From Saturnia japonica (taxonomy: Eukaryota; Arthropoda; Insecta; Lepidoptera; Saturniidae): a stretch of DNA of 64,000 nt. Both the position numbers and the translations under genes were made by a program. A model generated the notes under the pieces. The model saw nothing but the letters and a program-made list of their open reading frames with translations. It was not told where the DNA came from and ran no database searches. Positions 46,250-56,976 of this stretch are shown piece by piece; the stretch's first letter is position 1, and each line of letters opens with the position of its first letter. The stretch spans positions 2,039,190-2,103,189 of the forward strand of contig CM065311.1 of assembly GCA_033032175.1 (NCBI GenBank), in the 5' to 3' direction.

Positions 46250-46471
46250 TAGAGGACACAAATTCATACACGGCCATTAATTCCAAACTAAGCAAAGCTT
46301 GTACTATGGTATCTAAACAGCTGATATACATACATGTATATATAGATATTTAACACCCAGACATAACTGACAATTATGCTCATCATACAAAAATCGGTCA
46401 TGGGCGGGGATCGAACCCGCGAACTGTCCGGCTCAATAGTAGGGTTTTACTACCACTGCGCCACGAGGCCT
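46250..46471 (-). mobile_element. tRNA-derived SINE, second family
   Basis: On the minus strand it begins GGCCTCGTGGCGCAGTGGTAG (A box TGGCGCAGTGG) with a B box GGGTTCGATCCCCGCCC. The body has GGGTGTTAAATATCTATAT, ATGTATATCAGCTGTTTAG and ATAGTACAAGCTTTGCTTAG, which is familiar from lepidopteran SINEs. It mimics a tRNA gene but the anticodon arm is not a proper stem. Confidence 0.75.
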
Positions 46472-46859
46472 GTTATACCTTTAAAGAGCATTTTTTTTTT
46501 TTAATTATATGTTAAGTTACAATGAACAGAGGCAGGGGCTTAATATTATAATGCATTAGTATCATGTGTTCAGTACAAATCACTTTCATTAGATCAGATA
46601 ATGCAATGTAACCGAAACAGGATCAGAGAAGGGTATTATATTTTCTGAACTAATTACCTCTAGTTTTATAAAGTTCATAAATAAACTACACTGTACGTAA
46701 TAACTCTATGACCGTGTCTAGATACGAGTCACACATAGAAACCAAAAGCATCGGTCCTTAAGTTTTGAATTAGCATTGAGGTAATTAATTCAGTACGTAC
46801 AAACGGTAGCTACAAACCAGTGGGAAGCAGTGGCGTGGTATCGCTACCCTGACGCTCTT

Positions 46860-47064
46860 GTTAACGGTCGTTTTCAATAATCTATGTAACCGCTGTTTTT
46901 GTTTCTGACAATAGAAAGATACTTATATAATTTGGTAAGCTTTTGCATTTCAGTAACGTATCTTTGGATAGCTACTTCGTTCCATTGCTTACCAACAAAC
47001 GTATCTTTCTATCTTCAGTAGCAAAAACAGTGGATTTAAAGAGTATTGAAAACGGCTGTATAAC
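46860..47064. mobile_element. MITE with long terminal inverted repeats
   Basis: The left arm (GTCGTTTTCAATA, GCTGTTTTTGTTTCTGA, AGAAAGATAC, TTTGGTAAGC) recurs in inverse order and complement in the right arm (GCTTACCAA, GTATCTTTCT, CAAAAACAG, TATTGAAAACGGC). The arms are about 85 bp each with a short centre. Target duplication not resolved. Confidence 0.65.
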
Positions 47065-47799
47065 GTCATTGTTTAACTTTAAATAACTACCTACTGGTTT
47101 AGACTTTATAATCTGTATTTTATTTGGTTTTGTTTTTTAACTAACTCCGGAAGAGCTAATATTACTAGTTTGTAGCAATAATACTAAGGAACTATTGTAA
47201 ATTTTCAGCAGAAACAAAAATATTTTTCAAAAATATTCGTCTGATAAAACACGACAGCCACGTCTCCGTTAGGGTTAAATATTTGTTATACAGCGCCATC
47301 TATTGACACTGAGTTTTACTTTCTCGACCAAAATTATTTTATCAAGCTGGCTCTCAAGTTATTTTAAGATGACTTTGATTTGCTTGTAGCTCACTAGATG
47401 TCAGTGTAAACATTATTTATATTATACAAAACTGACTTCGTATTAAATTATGTGCCGGTAATTAGCGTCCGTATGGATCGAGGAGCCACTCCACATTTCT
47501 AGCTAATTTTGTAGGACAAATTTTAGAATGTATAGTAAAATTATTGCGGTTCCGTTCTCGATGCCCAGTCAATAGGAATTATCTTATAGTATAACATCCA
47601 GAACACAAACCTGAATCTACTAGCAGCAGAATTTACCACTGAACTTTATTTGATTGTCAGTGGTTATTTTGTATTGTAGAAGCATATAACATCGAATATT
47701 TCAGTGTATTCATTAAATAACCCTTTGCTCACGACGTCACAAAAATATACGTAAAATTGACATATCATATGCCACCACCGGGATCTAAGTTATTTAAAA
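47065..47799. other. Spacer
   Basis: No gene or recognised repeat. Confidence 0.4.
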
Positions 47800-48240
47800 C
47801 TAGCTGTGCCCCACGGCTTCACCCGTGTTAATATTATTCGACAAATACCGCGCCGCGCCGCGCCGCACTCCAAAGCAACCTTTTATTAATTGTTATCACT
47901 TCCCGTAAGTAGAAATTATTTTAATTTTGCATTGTCTCCTAAATTATGTGTCCAAATAACATGATATAAAGGGCAAAGTTTGACTTCACATAATTATTTA
48001 TGATGAAGTAGCTTTTGTTCGGAAGGATTAATAGGCCATGCATAAAAATAATGCTAATATTAAATCACTTTTTCAACAATTTTTTTTATCACAAAATACC
48101 TTATTGTGGCTATTCATTCGTAAGAGATAGGCATATACTATCGGGGACTTTTTTTTTAGATATACAAATGGACTATGTAATAATTTTGTGTAACATTGAA
48201 TTTACGTGATCGAAACCATTACGTCAGTGCACGCGGATGA
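47800..48240 (+). repeat. Dispersed repeat family 2, copy
   Basis: Starts ACTAGCTGTGCCCCACGGC, has a CGCCGCGCCGCGCCGC run at about 47852, then shares TTATTTTAATTTTG, ATGATGAAGTAGCTTTT and GAGATAGGCATA with 32764-33200. Confidence 0.65.
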
Positions 48241-48453
48241 AGCAATTCGGGAACACTTTCTATTCCGACTTACTGAACAAAAGAAACAAAACTTACTTAA
48301 CAAAACTCGGAATTATATGAATGTTATAGCCTATAATCTATAGTTTCCACGTGAATCTGGCTATCATAAACAAAAATAATTTTTAGAATCCGACTGGCAA
48401 TTCCATAGTTTGAGGTAGTTTAAGCAAACAAAAAACTCTTCCGCTATGTTATA

Positions 48454-49756
48454 CAAGGTGTCCAGAAAGGGTATCGGGTATTTGTAAGTTCAATGAAACA
48501 AAAATTATTTGTATGCAATAAAAAAGTTTATTGTTTATTATTAGCATATGAATTGGAGAATTATTTGGAAAAGATGATGTTATCCAAATGATGACCGTTA
48601 CGTTGCTGGCACTCTTCTAAACGGAAACGAAGATTGGCGATAACACGTTGACACATAGCTATCGATATTGCTGCCATTTCTGACCTGATGTTTTGCTTTA
48701 ACTGGGTTAGATTCGTCGGATTGTTTTGATAAACCTTACTTTTAATGTATCCCCATGCAAAATAGTCAAGCGGGCTAAGGTCGGGGCTTCTGGGAGGCCA
48801 GTTGATGTTACCCCTTCGCGAAATGACTTTATTAGGGAATAATTCGTTAACAACTTCCATTGAGTCATTTGAGGTATGGCAAGTGGCCCCATCTTGCTGG
48901 AACCACGTTCTTGAGTTGAAACCTGCAAACTCCTGCAACTCTGGGACCAAAAAATTTCGCAACATATCGCAATAACGGTCACTATTCACATTAATTGCTC
49001 GGCCTCGTTGATCTTCATGACAATAAGGACCAATTATGCCTTTAGCAGACATAGCGGCCCAAACAACGACCTTTGGGCTATGCAGAGGTCGTTCATGCTT
49101 TCGTCTCGGATTCTCCACTGCCCAGTACCGACAATTCTGCTTATTAACATGACCATTCAGGTGAAAATTTGCTTCGTCACTGAACAGTATGTTGTTAAAG
49201 TTGTTAAATCGCTGCAGCATTTCGTTCGCAAAATTCAGTCGATTAGCATAGTCCGTATCCTTCAATTCTTGAACCAATTGAATTTTATAGGCTTTTAGAT
49301 GTAAGTCTTTCTTTAAAATCGAATGTAAAGACGATTTTTTGATGTTCAACGCTTGGCTTCGCTTTCGGATGGATAAAGACGGATTTTGACGAACCGACGC
49401 CTCAACTTCTTCAATTGTTTCTTCATCGCGAACTTAACGAGGACGACCAGAGTTTTGAATTTTAACTGTTGCACCTGTATTCTCGAACATCCTGATCCAT
49501 TTCCTAATGCTATCGTCACTTGGCGCGTGGCGTGTACGATATTCCGCACGATAGAGACGTTGAGCAGTCACTATTGAATCACCATTACGATAATACGCTC
49601 GTACGCAAAATGCGCGATGCGTCCCCGAGTACTATTCCATCGTGACTAAAACTCCACAAAATGGCGGACGCCACGAACCCCTCCCCGCACCCTTTAGACG
49701 CCCCGTTTCGAATATGGCGCGAAAACAAATACCCGTTACCCTTTCTGGACACCTTG
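48454..49756 (-). mobile_element. TIR-complete mariner-superfamily transposon (DD41D spacing)
   Basis: The ends are perfect inverted complements over 32 bp with one mismatch (start CAAGGTGTCCAGAAAGGGTA), flanked by TA at 48452-48453 and 49757-49758. At 1303 bp it is a full-length size for the superfamily. It carries one transposase reading on the minus strand with two in-frame stops. Confidence 0.92.
48561..49645 (-). pseudogene. Mariner-type transposase with two premature stops
   Basis: The reading starts at about 49645 (ATGGAATAG, so codon 3 is a stop). An N-terminal HTH region contains IRKWIRMFENTG and NSGRPR, then a TAA stop at about 49433-49435. It is then open to 48561: LHSILKKDLHLKAYKIQL, FSDEANFHLNGH (first Asp), VVWAAMSAKG, QQDGATCHT (second Asp), WPPRSPDLSPLDYFAWG (third Asp). 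By count, 41 residues separate the second Asp from the Asp of SPLD. Only two stops and no frameshift otherwise, so decay is recent. Cuts and reinserts its own TIR-ended DNA in intact relatives. Confidence 0.88.
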
Positions 49757-49761
49757 TATTA

Positions 49762-49950
49762 GTATAAATATATGAGCGACCGAGCTGTGCTCCGTGTCAT
49801 AAACAAAAAAAGAAACACACCTATCTAGGTAAACTTGGAATGTAAAATATTATCTAAATTCGAAGTTTCATAGAAATCGTTGGAGTCGTTTCCGAGAAAC
49901 CAATTACACATATACATATAAAAGAATTGCTCACTTAATATAATATTAGG
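49762..49950 (-). repeat. Dispersed repeat family 3, minus copy
   Basis: GAGCGACCGAGCTGTGCTC, CACCTATCTAGGT, GTTGGAGTCGTTTCCGAGAA and ATTGCTCACTTAATATAAT are the reverse complement order of 4475-4640. Confidence 0.55.
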
Positions 49951-50019
49951 TCCTTACATATGAAATTAGCGTTTTATATGGTAAAAGTAAAATGTTTTTT
50001 TTTAAATGAAATTATACAT

Positions 50020-50515
50020 TCAATCAATCGAAGTATGTACCATTACTATCTATACACTTTCGCCATTTTAAATGTTGTTCATTGATTCCATTGCTGAAAA
50101 AATTGTGGGAGCAAGAATCAATAAAATCTATGAAGGCAGTTTGGATAGCCTCATCGGAATTGAAATTATTTTCCTTGCAAGAAATTATCGTCTAGACAGA
50201 TCTTACGAAGCTGTAGTGTATGACACCCGCACTGGTCCACCAAACATTCACCAGTACCTTTTTTTGAGACGACTTTTGCTTGGGACAGAATTTGGCCGGT
50301 TCTCCTGGGTTCAACCACTGTGATGAGCGTTTTCGATTGTCGTAAAGGATCCATTTTTCGTCACAAGTAACAATACGATTCAAAATTCCCTCGTTATTGT
50401 GACAGTTGAGTAATGTAATGCAGAACTTAATAGGTGTTTGTAGGCGTGCTTCAGTCAATTTATGCGGTACCCATTTCTCGAGCTTTTTCACTTTTCCTGT
50501 TTGTTTCAAAAAATA
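50020..50515 (-). pseudogene. Mariner-like transposase relic with central deletion
   Basis: The upstream part reads GKVKKLEKWVPHKLTEARL, then NRIVTCDEKWILYDNRKRS and NVWWTSAGVIHYSF (first catalytic Asp in TCDEKW). This is joined at about 50185 to C-terminal pieces (NGESV*IVMVHTS, a decayed KWRKCIDSNGTYF-like end). The DNARPH and SPDLAP regions are missing. Confidence 0.8.
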
Positions 50516-51093
50516 GTATTGGAGGAATAATAATTAAATTTATTCTTCTATGAAAAAATTCAGGCGTTATTGTATAGTTATAATTCAGGTATTATTGTAT
50601 AACCAAAAAGTTATCAGTTGAGCAACGTCTATTGTATATTTCGTTGTAGATTAAGATTGTGTGATCTATACATAAAAAATTGAAGTGTCTGTTTGTAATG
50701 TCAATATAACAGCTTTTTACTAAATTTCTATAAAAGTATAAACGATACCTTTAACAAAATACCAATTTTTTTTTTTTTTTTTTTTTTTTGTCTGTCTGTG
50801 TGTTCAGTGTAATATCCGTAAGGGGACCGATTTTGACGGGACTATAAATGGTAGATAGCTGATGTTATAAGGAGTATCTTAAGTTAATTTTGTCTTAAAA
50901 AAATAATTAGATTACAACGCAAATTAAAAAACAGGGCATCGTGAATCAGCTTACGCTGAGTAAACTATAAGAGATATATCTAATTAATGTTCTACATAAT
51001 TGTAGATATTAAAAAGACTTACAAAATAATTTGCGAGAGTACATGCCTATCTTCTAAGGAACATCCACAATAACCATTTTTGTCTTTAAAATA

Positions 51094-52635
51094 CACACAT
51101 CAAAAAAGTCTAAGCAACATGCGTGATATTACAAATTTTTCCATTTATATTAATTAATTTCTAAATATTTACTCAAACAAAGTGCGTAGATAAGTAAACT
51201 TATTTGTTATTGATGACATACTAGCTGGTTGTAAAAAAAAAATTTGATTATATTTTGTTTTTTCATAAAATTCAAATGACTGCGAATTTGTTTGAATTTA
51301 AGTGCGTTTTAATTGCTACGTTTAGTCTTGATTTTATAATTTTACCAACCATTTAAATAAAGTTAGCGACAAAATTGAATTGTTAGATATTCTTTACGTC
51401 ATGAAGCGACGTCATTTGATGGCAGATGAAATGCAAAGAGCTGTAGGGATGTTGCAAGCGGGAAGCAATCAATCTCAGGTATCTCGACATTTTGGCATTC
51501 ATAGAAGTGTTATTTGTCGTCTTTGGCAGCGCTACAATAATACAGGAGAACCCGCTGAACAGCATCCAGGCCGTAAAAGGATTACAACCACTCGGCAAGA
51601 CCGGTACAAATTTCAAGTGGTGTTGATGTAAGTCCTCAAACTGTGCGAAATCGACTGCATGAGTACGGCCTACGAGCTCGACGCCCAATCAGGTGCCCAC
51701 CGATACGTCACGGGAATCGCGCTCGTCGAAATGAATGGTGTAGAGAACGCATAACATGGACCCAGGAACAATGGGATAAAATTATGTTTTCCGATGAGTC
51801 GCGATTCGGGTTTAAGCCTGATACAAGAAGGGTGCGAGTGTATCGTCGGCCCGGAAATACTGAAAAGCTCAGGTGCGTTCAGGAAGTTCATCCATATAGT
51901 GACTCAACAGTTATGTTATGGGCGGGTATTATGAAGAACAGGCGAACTGAGCTCATTTATGTAAAAGGAAACATGAATGCTGAAAATTACATTGAGGATA
52001 TTTTCAGACCTTATGTCTACCCATTTGCACAAACCTTTGGCTCCGATTTTAGGTTAATGCATGACAATGCGCGTTCACATACAGCTGGGCGAACCAGTGA
52101 ATACTTTGCGACGGAGAACATCCGGGTATTGCCCTGGCCTGCACAATCGCCAGATCTCAACCCCATCGAGCACGCATGGGACGGACATGCTCCAGAGACG
52201 TGTTTTGAAGGACTTGGACGGAGCGACAACAACCCAACAGCTGAAGGATTTGCTACAATTCCATTGGGAGCGAATACCGCAAGATGACATAAACAGTCTC
52301 ATTAATTCAATGAATAATCGTTGCCGATAAGTTCTGAATAGCAGAGGAGCCCATACTTTGTATTAAATTGTTCTATTCTTTCACAATAAATACATTTTCT
52401 TTATAAATTTCTTTTGTAAGAAAAAAGTTTAGTTTCTTATGTATCTTAGTTTCTACAGTATATTCTAATATTGTTCATTTCTGTTATTAAAAGAACTTAT
52501 AAAGACAACAGCTGTTATTTTTACATCAGTGAACCCTAAAGATATTATTTTAAAAATAAAATACAACGTTATAATGTGAAGAACCATCCTAAAATTAAAA
52601 ATTAGTACATGTTGCTTAGATTTTTTTGATGAGTG
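51094..52635 (+). mobile_element. TIR-complete Tc1-like transposon (DD34E)
   Basis: About 27-bp terminal inverted repeats with two mismatches (left start CACACATCAAAAAAGTCTAA), flanked by TA at 51092-51093 and 52636-52637. The intact host site is visible in family 5 copy 1. 1542 bp. Confidence 0.92.
51401..52330 (+). pseudogene. Tc1-like transposase with two frameshifts
   Basis: Reading from MKRRHLMADEMQRAVGMLQ through a paired-type HTH (SQVSRHFGIHRSVICRLWQR), then a GRKR hook and TTRQDR. A frame change near 51610 leads to VRNRLHEYGLRARRP, FSDESRFGF (first Asp), VMLWAGIM, LMHDNARSHTA (second Asp) and [15 protein letters not shown] (Glu). Thirty-four residues separate Asp and Glu (DD34E). A second frame change near 52180 leads to the C-terminal FHWERIPQDDINSLINSMNN. 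Catalytic residues all survive; the frameshifts inactivate it. Confidence 0.88.
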
Positions 52636-52722
52636 TAGCTGGGAGCGGGGGAGTAAGCGTCACGCGTGAGCACGATCGATGGCATTCTGAAGTCCACGTG
52701 AGCGAAACCGCAAGCACAGCTA

Positions 52723-53044
52723 GTATAAAATTATAACACACATATCTGCCGCCGTAAGACCTCTTTAGGTGTAAACTGACCAATATTTCCTAGGTAGCAC
52801 TTTTTTTCATAATGGTTTCAATTGAGGAGTCTAAGATGTTTAATGTATATACATATTAGCATAAAATAAAATATTCTGAATCCTAAATACAAATACACAT
52901 GTCCAATCATTTGCCAATCATTTACTTATTTGTTTTTATTTGGTATTCGCAGTAGCCTAATCTGTTAACAGCAAGTACTCGTAGATCAACTAAAAGTTCC
53001 TAAAGTATAACAAAATCAAAGTAAAAAATTAGATTTGTTATGTT
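52723..53044. other. Spacer
   Basis: No feature seen. Confidence 0.4.
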
Positions 53045-53815
53045 CAAGATTAGTAATCCACATACATACATACATAAATCACGTCTATTTCCCAACGGGG
53101 TAGGCAGAGACCACGTCCTTCCACCTGCTACGATCCTGGCATACCTCTTTCGCTTTTTCAACATTCATTAATCTTTTCATGCATGCTCGTCGGTTTAGAG
53201 TAATCTTGCCCTGACCTTTCTTCAGAACGTCTCCGATTTGATCGATGAATGTTCGTCCAGGCCTTCCTCTTCCAACGTTTACTTTCACACTCGCATTATA
53301 AATTTGTTTGTGACTATATCTTCTTTCACACCACAAAGTTCTCTTAACACACTATTTCTTATCCTGTCACTCAATTTCACTCCTAATATACCTCTTAGCG
53401 CTCTCATTTCTACTCCATTTATTTTACTTTCATGATTTTTTAGACACACCCAGCTTTCACTTCCGTACATGAGTGTTGGAACCAACACTTCTCTATGCAC
53501 AGCCAAACGAGCTTTCATAAAAATTCTCTGGCTGCTCATAAAGGAGTGCAACGCCCCATTCATCATAATACCGGCATTTACTCTCCTTCCTATATCACTC
53601 TCACAGTTTCCATCCCTGGTAAACATCGATCCCAAGTATACAAACTCACTTACTTGCTCCAGTTCATCGTCATCAATCCGAACACATACTTCTGTCATTT
53701 TCTCTTCCTTTTCAAACACCAAAACTTTCGTCTTCTTTGCATTTACTGTCATTCTCTTTCTTTCCAAAGCTTCATTCATAATACTCACCATCGCTTTCAA
53801 ATACTTAGGTGACGA
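53045..53815 (-). pseudogene. RTE-like LINE, C-terminal RT fragment
   Basis: The minus-strand reading has MTVNAKKTKVLVFEKEEK, EFVYLGSMFTRDGNCESDI, VPTLMYGSESWVCLKNHESK, LRGILGVKLSDRIRNSVLRE, then after a frameshift near 53300-53335 GRGRPGRTFIDQIGDVLKKG and WKDVVSAYPVGK. The 3' tail is a (TATG)n run, seen as CATACATACATACATA on the plus strand at 53061-53076, not poly(A), which fits RTE-type elements. 5'-truncated. Confidence 0.85.
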
Positions 53816-54094
53816 TGCAAGTAAAATTCAAAGCAAGTAAAGTAAAAGTAATCCAATTAATAAAATTAGATATATAGAATTAATAAAATTTCTATGACCC
53901 TATTTTTCAACTGTCGAACAAATGTGAACCAAGTTCTGCGGACTCCGTTTCTTCGCTCCGCATATCCAATGTATGAAATTTGAATAAACCTCTTAAGCCC
54001 ATGTCTACTGATGTGGAACTGAGTTGTTTATGCGACACTATTGGTCGACAAAACTCTCCAACCTCGTTCCGCTTCCTCGCTCCGCATTAGTGGA
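53816..54094. other. Spacer
   Basis: TTCCTCGCTCCGCAT-type motif occurs twice (about 53950-53965 and 54070-54085). Otherwise unremarkable. Confidence 0.4.
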
Positions 54095-54570
54095 TTGACA
54101 GCCTAAACCCAGGATTCGTCACCGGTAATAATCTTTCGGAGCATATTTACATCATCAATAACCATTTTCAAGTTGTCCTCAGCGATTTCGAAGGAAGCCT
54201 TTTCTGCTGTAGAGCTGACAACATATCGATCAACAGTAGTAGTACTGTGAGCGATTTTGGAATAAATTTCGCACACACAAGTTTTCGGAATCCCCATATC
54301 ATCTTCTATCTCAAGTACAGTAAAATGACAATCTTGAGCAATCGCGAGTTGTACACGCTCGATATTTTTTGGTGATATCGCGCTCGAAGGTCGGCTAAAA
54401 CGCGGATCGCTATTAACACTCGTGCGACCGTTTTTGAATCGCTTGTATCACTCTTTTATAAGAGTTTTACCCATTAAAAGCAGATGCTTTGAAGATTCGA
54501 GTGCCTCCTGCATCATTTCGATGGTCTCTACACAACTCTTTCCGAATTTTCTTCATTTCAAATGTAAGAG
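54095..54570 (-). pseudogene. Mariner-like transposase N-terminal half relic
   Basis: Minus-strand reading across several frames: VETIEMMQEALESSKHLL, KEWYKRFKNGRTSVNSDPR (HTH), NIERVQLAIAQDCHFTVLEI, DDMGIPKTCVCEIYSK, and KIITGDESWV with the first catalytic Asp. It ends there; the catalytic core is missing. Confidence 0.8.
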
Positions 54571-54655
54571 CTATCTCAGTGAGTACAATAATAATTTAAA
54601 TCACTATAACATGTTGTCATTAAAATAACGTCGAATCATAAACAATATGCGATTT

Positions 54656-55224
54656 CTATGATTTAGTTAACTCAATACTCGATTCCCCAGAACTTTTAAG
54701 TAAATTATATCTGCGAGTACTCAGTAAGCGTACAAGGAACTCCAGTTTGTTCGAAATTTCGTCAGCTCTGTATATGCTCAAAACTCCGTCCTTTACAGGT
54801 GTACTACACAATACAATAAGCTTTTCAATGATATTGACATTTTCCACCTAAGTCGAATGCAGTTTCTCAAGTCGGTCTCCAAAAGATTAGTTCAGGAGTA
54901 ATTACAGGAAACCTAAAACACACTCACACACGTACACGAACACACTCACATACACCCCCTCACTAACTATTTTACAATTTTTAAAATGTGCTGTGAAGTT
55001 TGTATATCTTGAATAAATAAATAAATTTGGAGCAAAACTTTATGCAAATTCGTTGTTCTGATTTCTCCGTCATTTTCAACGATAGCAAAATCCGATGAAC
55101 GCGAAATCGATAATGTTTCTCCTATAATACAAATGTACTCTGTGATATCTGTTAATGTGCGTAAAGACACGCTGCACTCGAAATAACAAATCTCGTCGGT
55201 TGCCATGATAGCCGATGACTTCAT
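54656..55224 (-). CDS. Possible two-exon small gene, unknown function
   Basis: Minus strand: a frame from 55224 (or the better-context ATG at 55206, ATCATGGCAACC) reads MATDEICYFECSVSLRTLTD through about 54973. A candidate intron (GTAAAATAG donor, GACTTAG acceptor at about 54854) joins in frame to VENVNIIEKLIVLCS through a stop at 54656. About 142-148 residues, no low-complexity bias. TTTATAAAG at 55250-55258 could be a TATA box. No family recognised and no signal peptide. It could equally be a fossil or chance frames; it lies between a mariner relic and the viral-type helicase fragment. Confidence 0.3.
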
Positions 55225-55422
55225 GAAGAGTCACTTGTTACGCGCGTACTTTATAAAGGTTAATTCAGACATTTTGGTGCAAAGTTATGGGTACAGAAGG
55301 GATGTAAACCGGTAAAATTACCATAGTAAAATACGGTATTTTACGGTAAAATTCAAATATTTTATGTAATTTTCAGTAAAATACATTCGAATGATTATGG
55401 CGCCGCGCACCTTTCACTAGTC

Positions 55423-56030
55423 TCATTTCACAACAGAATTATGAACGCAAAGCGCGTATGTTGGTGCGCGTTGGGGGGTATTTGCGCGCCCGAGTAACCC
55501 TCGAGTCTCAGAGATCTCACTGTGTTTCGGCGCGTATATAACGTCGTAGACCTTACTGAACGCGTAGGCCACATCCATCGGGTTCCTGTGGGTGCAGAGA
55601 AGCTGCTTAGTTATTTCGGCAATTGCAGTTGGTCGGCAATAAAACATCTCGAAGAGGTTCTCCCGGTCGATGTAGGGAAGCTAGTTGAAGTCACCAATGA
55701 GGAGAATTTCGATTGCACCCGTCAGCCGGGCGGCAGTCAGGATTGCCCTGAAATGGACGCGGACGTTTCTCGGACTCCTTAAAACCATTTACGAGTATAG
55801 AGGCCATAGTACGCGCTCTCTTCTCGGCTTTGCTGCCGTGCGTCTGTACCAGTTTTTCCTGAAGGTCTTCTGCCGCCTGGGTTGTAGTGGTCGCGAATGC
55901 GAGTCTGGCCAAACTGAAATTCTTCACCAGCCAAGTTGGCTTCCCGCAGCCTGGGTCCCCGTTTATGCACTCGATCGTGGGTATCGCCTCAGTGCTTTCT
56001 ACCGCTTCAGGATTTAAGACCCTCGATATG
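55423..56030 (-). pseudogene. Endogenous viral element: superfamily 1 viral-type helicase fragment
   Basis: Minus-strand frames show, in order, a phosphate-binding loop GDPGCGK (Lys codon 55940-55942, followed by Pro instead of the usual Thr/Ser), a stretch with ATTTTQAAEDLQ, then after a frame change AARLTGAIE, IGDFN (with an in-frame TAG at 55681-55683) and PYIDREN, then CTHRNPMDVAYA, with the frame ending at 55423. This order fits the helicase of alphavirus-like positive-strand RNA virus replicases. The Walker B region appears deleted. Stops and frame changes make it non-functional. No integration boundaries or poly(A) identified. Virus family not assigned. Confidence 0.65.
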
Positions 56031-56224
56031 TTGATTGATCAAAATTAAATAAATAATAATTACAATGTATTTACATAAAATAAAATTAAACAAAAAATGT
56101 GGAATAACATGACTCTGAAGACAAAATAAAAGTAGAATTGACAAGGCCTAGGCCACGAAGTGAATTGACAATCACTAATGTCAAACTTGAAAATAATGTC
56201 GTCACATTTATTTTTGTATTGTTG
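56031..56224. other. Spacer
   Basis: AT-rich, no feature. Confidence 0.4.
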
Positions 56225-56530
56225 TGCTACCTTATGGTCTTCCATTATCAAGTTAATTATAGCATCATGTGTTATGACGATTTCAGTATACTAACAAGAA
56301 GGTAGCTTCTTTGTTAGAACTTTCTTGGGAGTTTTTGTGGGATCCCAGAATCCATGCTTTCAGTTTATATTTATAATCCACTTCATTTATGCACAAAAAC
56401 CAAACTATATGACGCAAAACGCTACCAATATTACATAATGTAGGTTCAGAAACCTAAGTAAATTAATTAAAAATAAAAAGCACACTATGTCACTTCGAGA
56501 TCCCGCCAAAAACTCGTACTGTGGTTATTA
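56225..56530. repeat. Dispersed repeat family 4, copy 2
   Basis: Collinear with 7055-7390 (TTGTTAGAACTTTC, GGGAGTTTTTGTGGG, TTATGCACAAAAACCAAACT, CACTTCGAGATCCCGCCAAA). Confidence 0.6.
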
Positions 56531-56976
56531 CAAAAAAGCGAAAAAAAATTATACTGAAAATACGTTGGAAAACATTAAGTGAAAATTTCAATCAGACTAT
56601 TATCTTGTCTCAAAGATACAACCCTATAAAGGTAGACCAAACGACGTCGTAGGTATAGCAGTAAGGTACTTCCTTCATTAATCCTTTTTTGGGTACAGAA
56701 CCTAAAATCTTCTAAAGCAAAAGTTTTTTGATTGTATTTTCCCTTTAAACAAAAACGGAGAGTAGATTACGTTACTAAAATAAGTTCGCAAACTACAAAC
56801 CAACGTAAGCGGATTATCCGAACGTCTTGAAATGTAAAGGGAATCGGCTAAAAGCCCGACCGAGAGAAAATTTATTCATAACTTCTGACAACTTAGTCTG
56901 AGCATTCGTATCTCAGTGTTGTATCAGCTTCCAATATTGATATACATACATCTTCTCTAACTTCTTCTATACAATT
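56531..56976. other. Spacer
   Basis: No feature recognised. Confidence 0.4.

Larger units (their letters stand above)
50685..52722 (+). repeat. Dispersed element family 5, copy 2 (split by Tc1)
   Basis: Left part 50685-51093 and right part 52636-52722 are collinear with 38650-39150, with the Tc1 element inserted at a TA inside TTTAAAATAGC. A long T-run lies at about 50768-50789. The right end is CACGTGAGCGAAACCGCAAG then CACAGCTAGT. Confidence 0.8.

Noticed and set aside
46390..46471. tRNA gene on the minus strand
   Set aside because: A and B boxes are good, but the anticodon arm does not fold and a SINE body follows directly.
53469..53840. Plus-strand frames opposite the RTE-like RT
   Set aside because: Mirror of the minus-strand RT fragment; no independent motifs.
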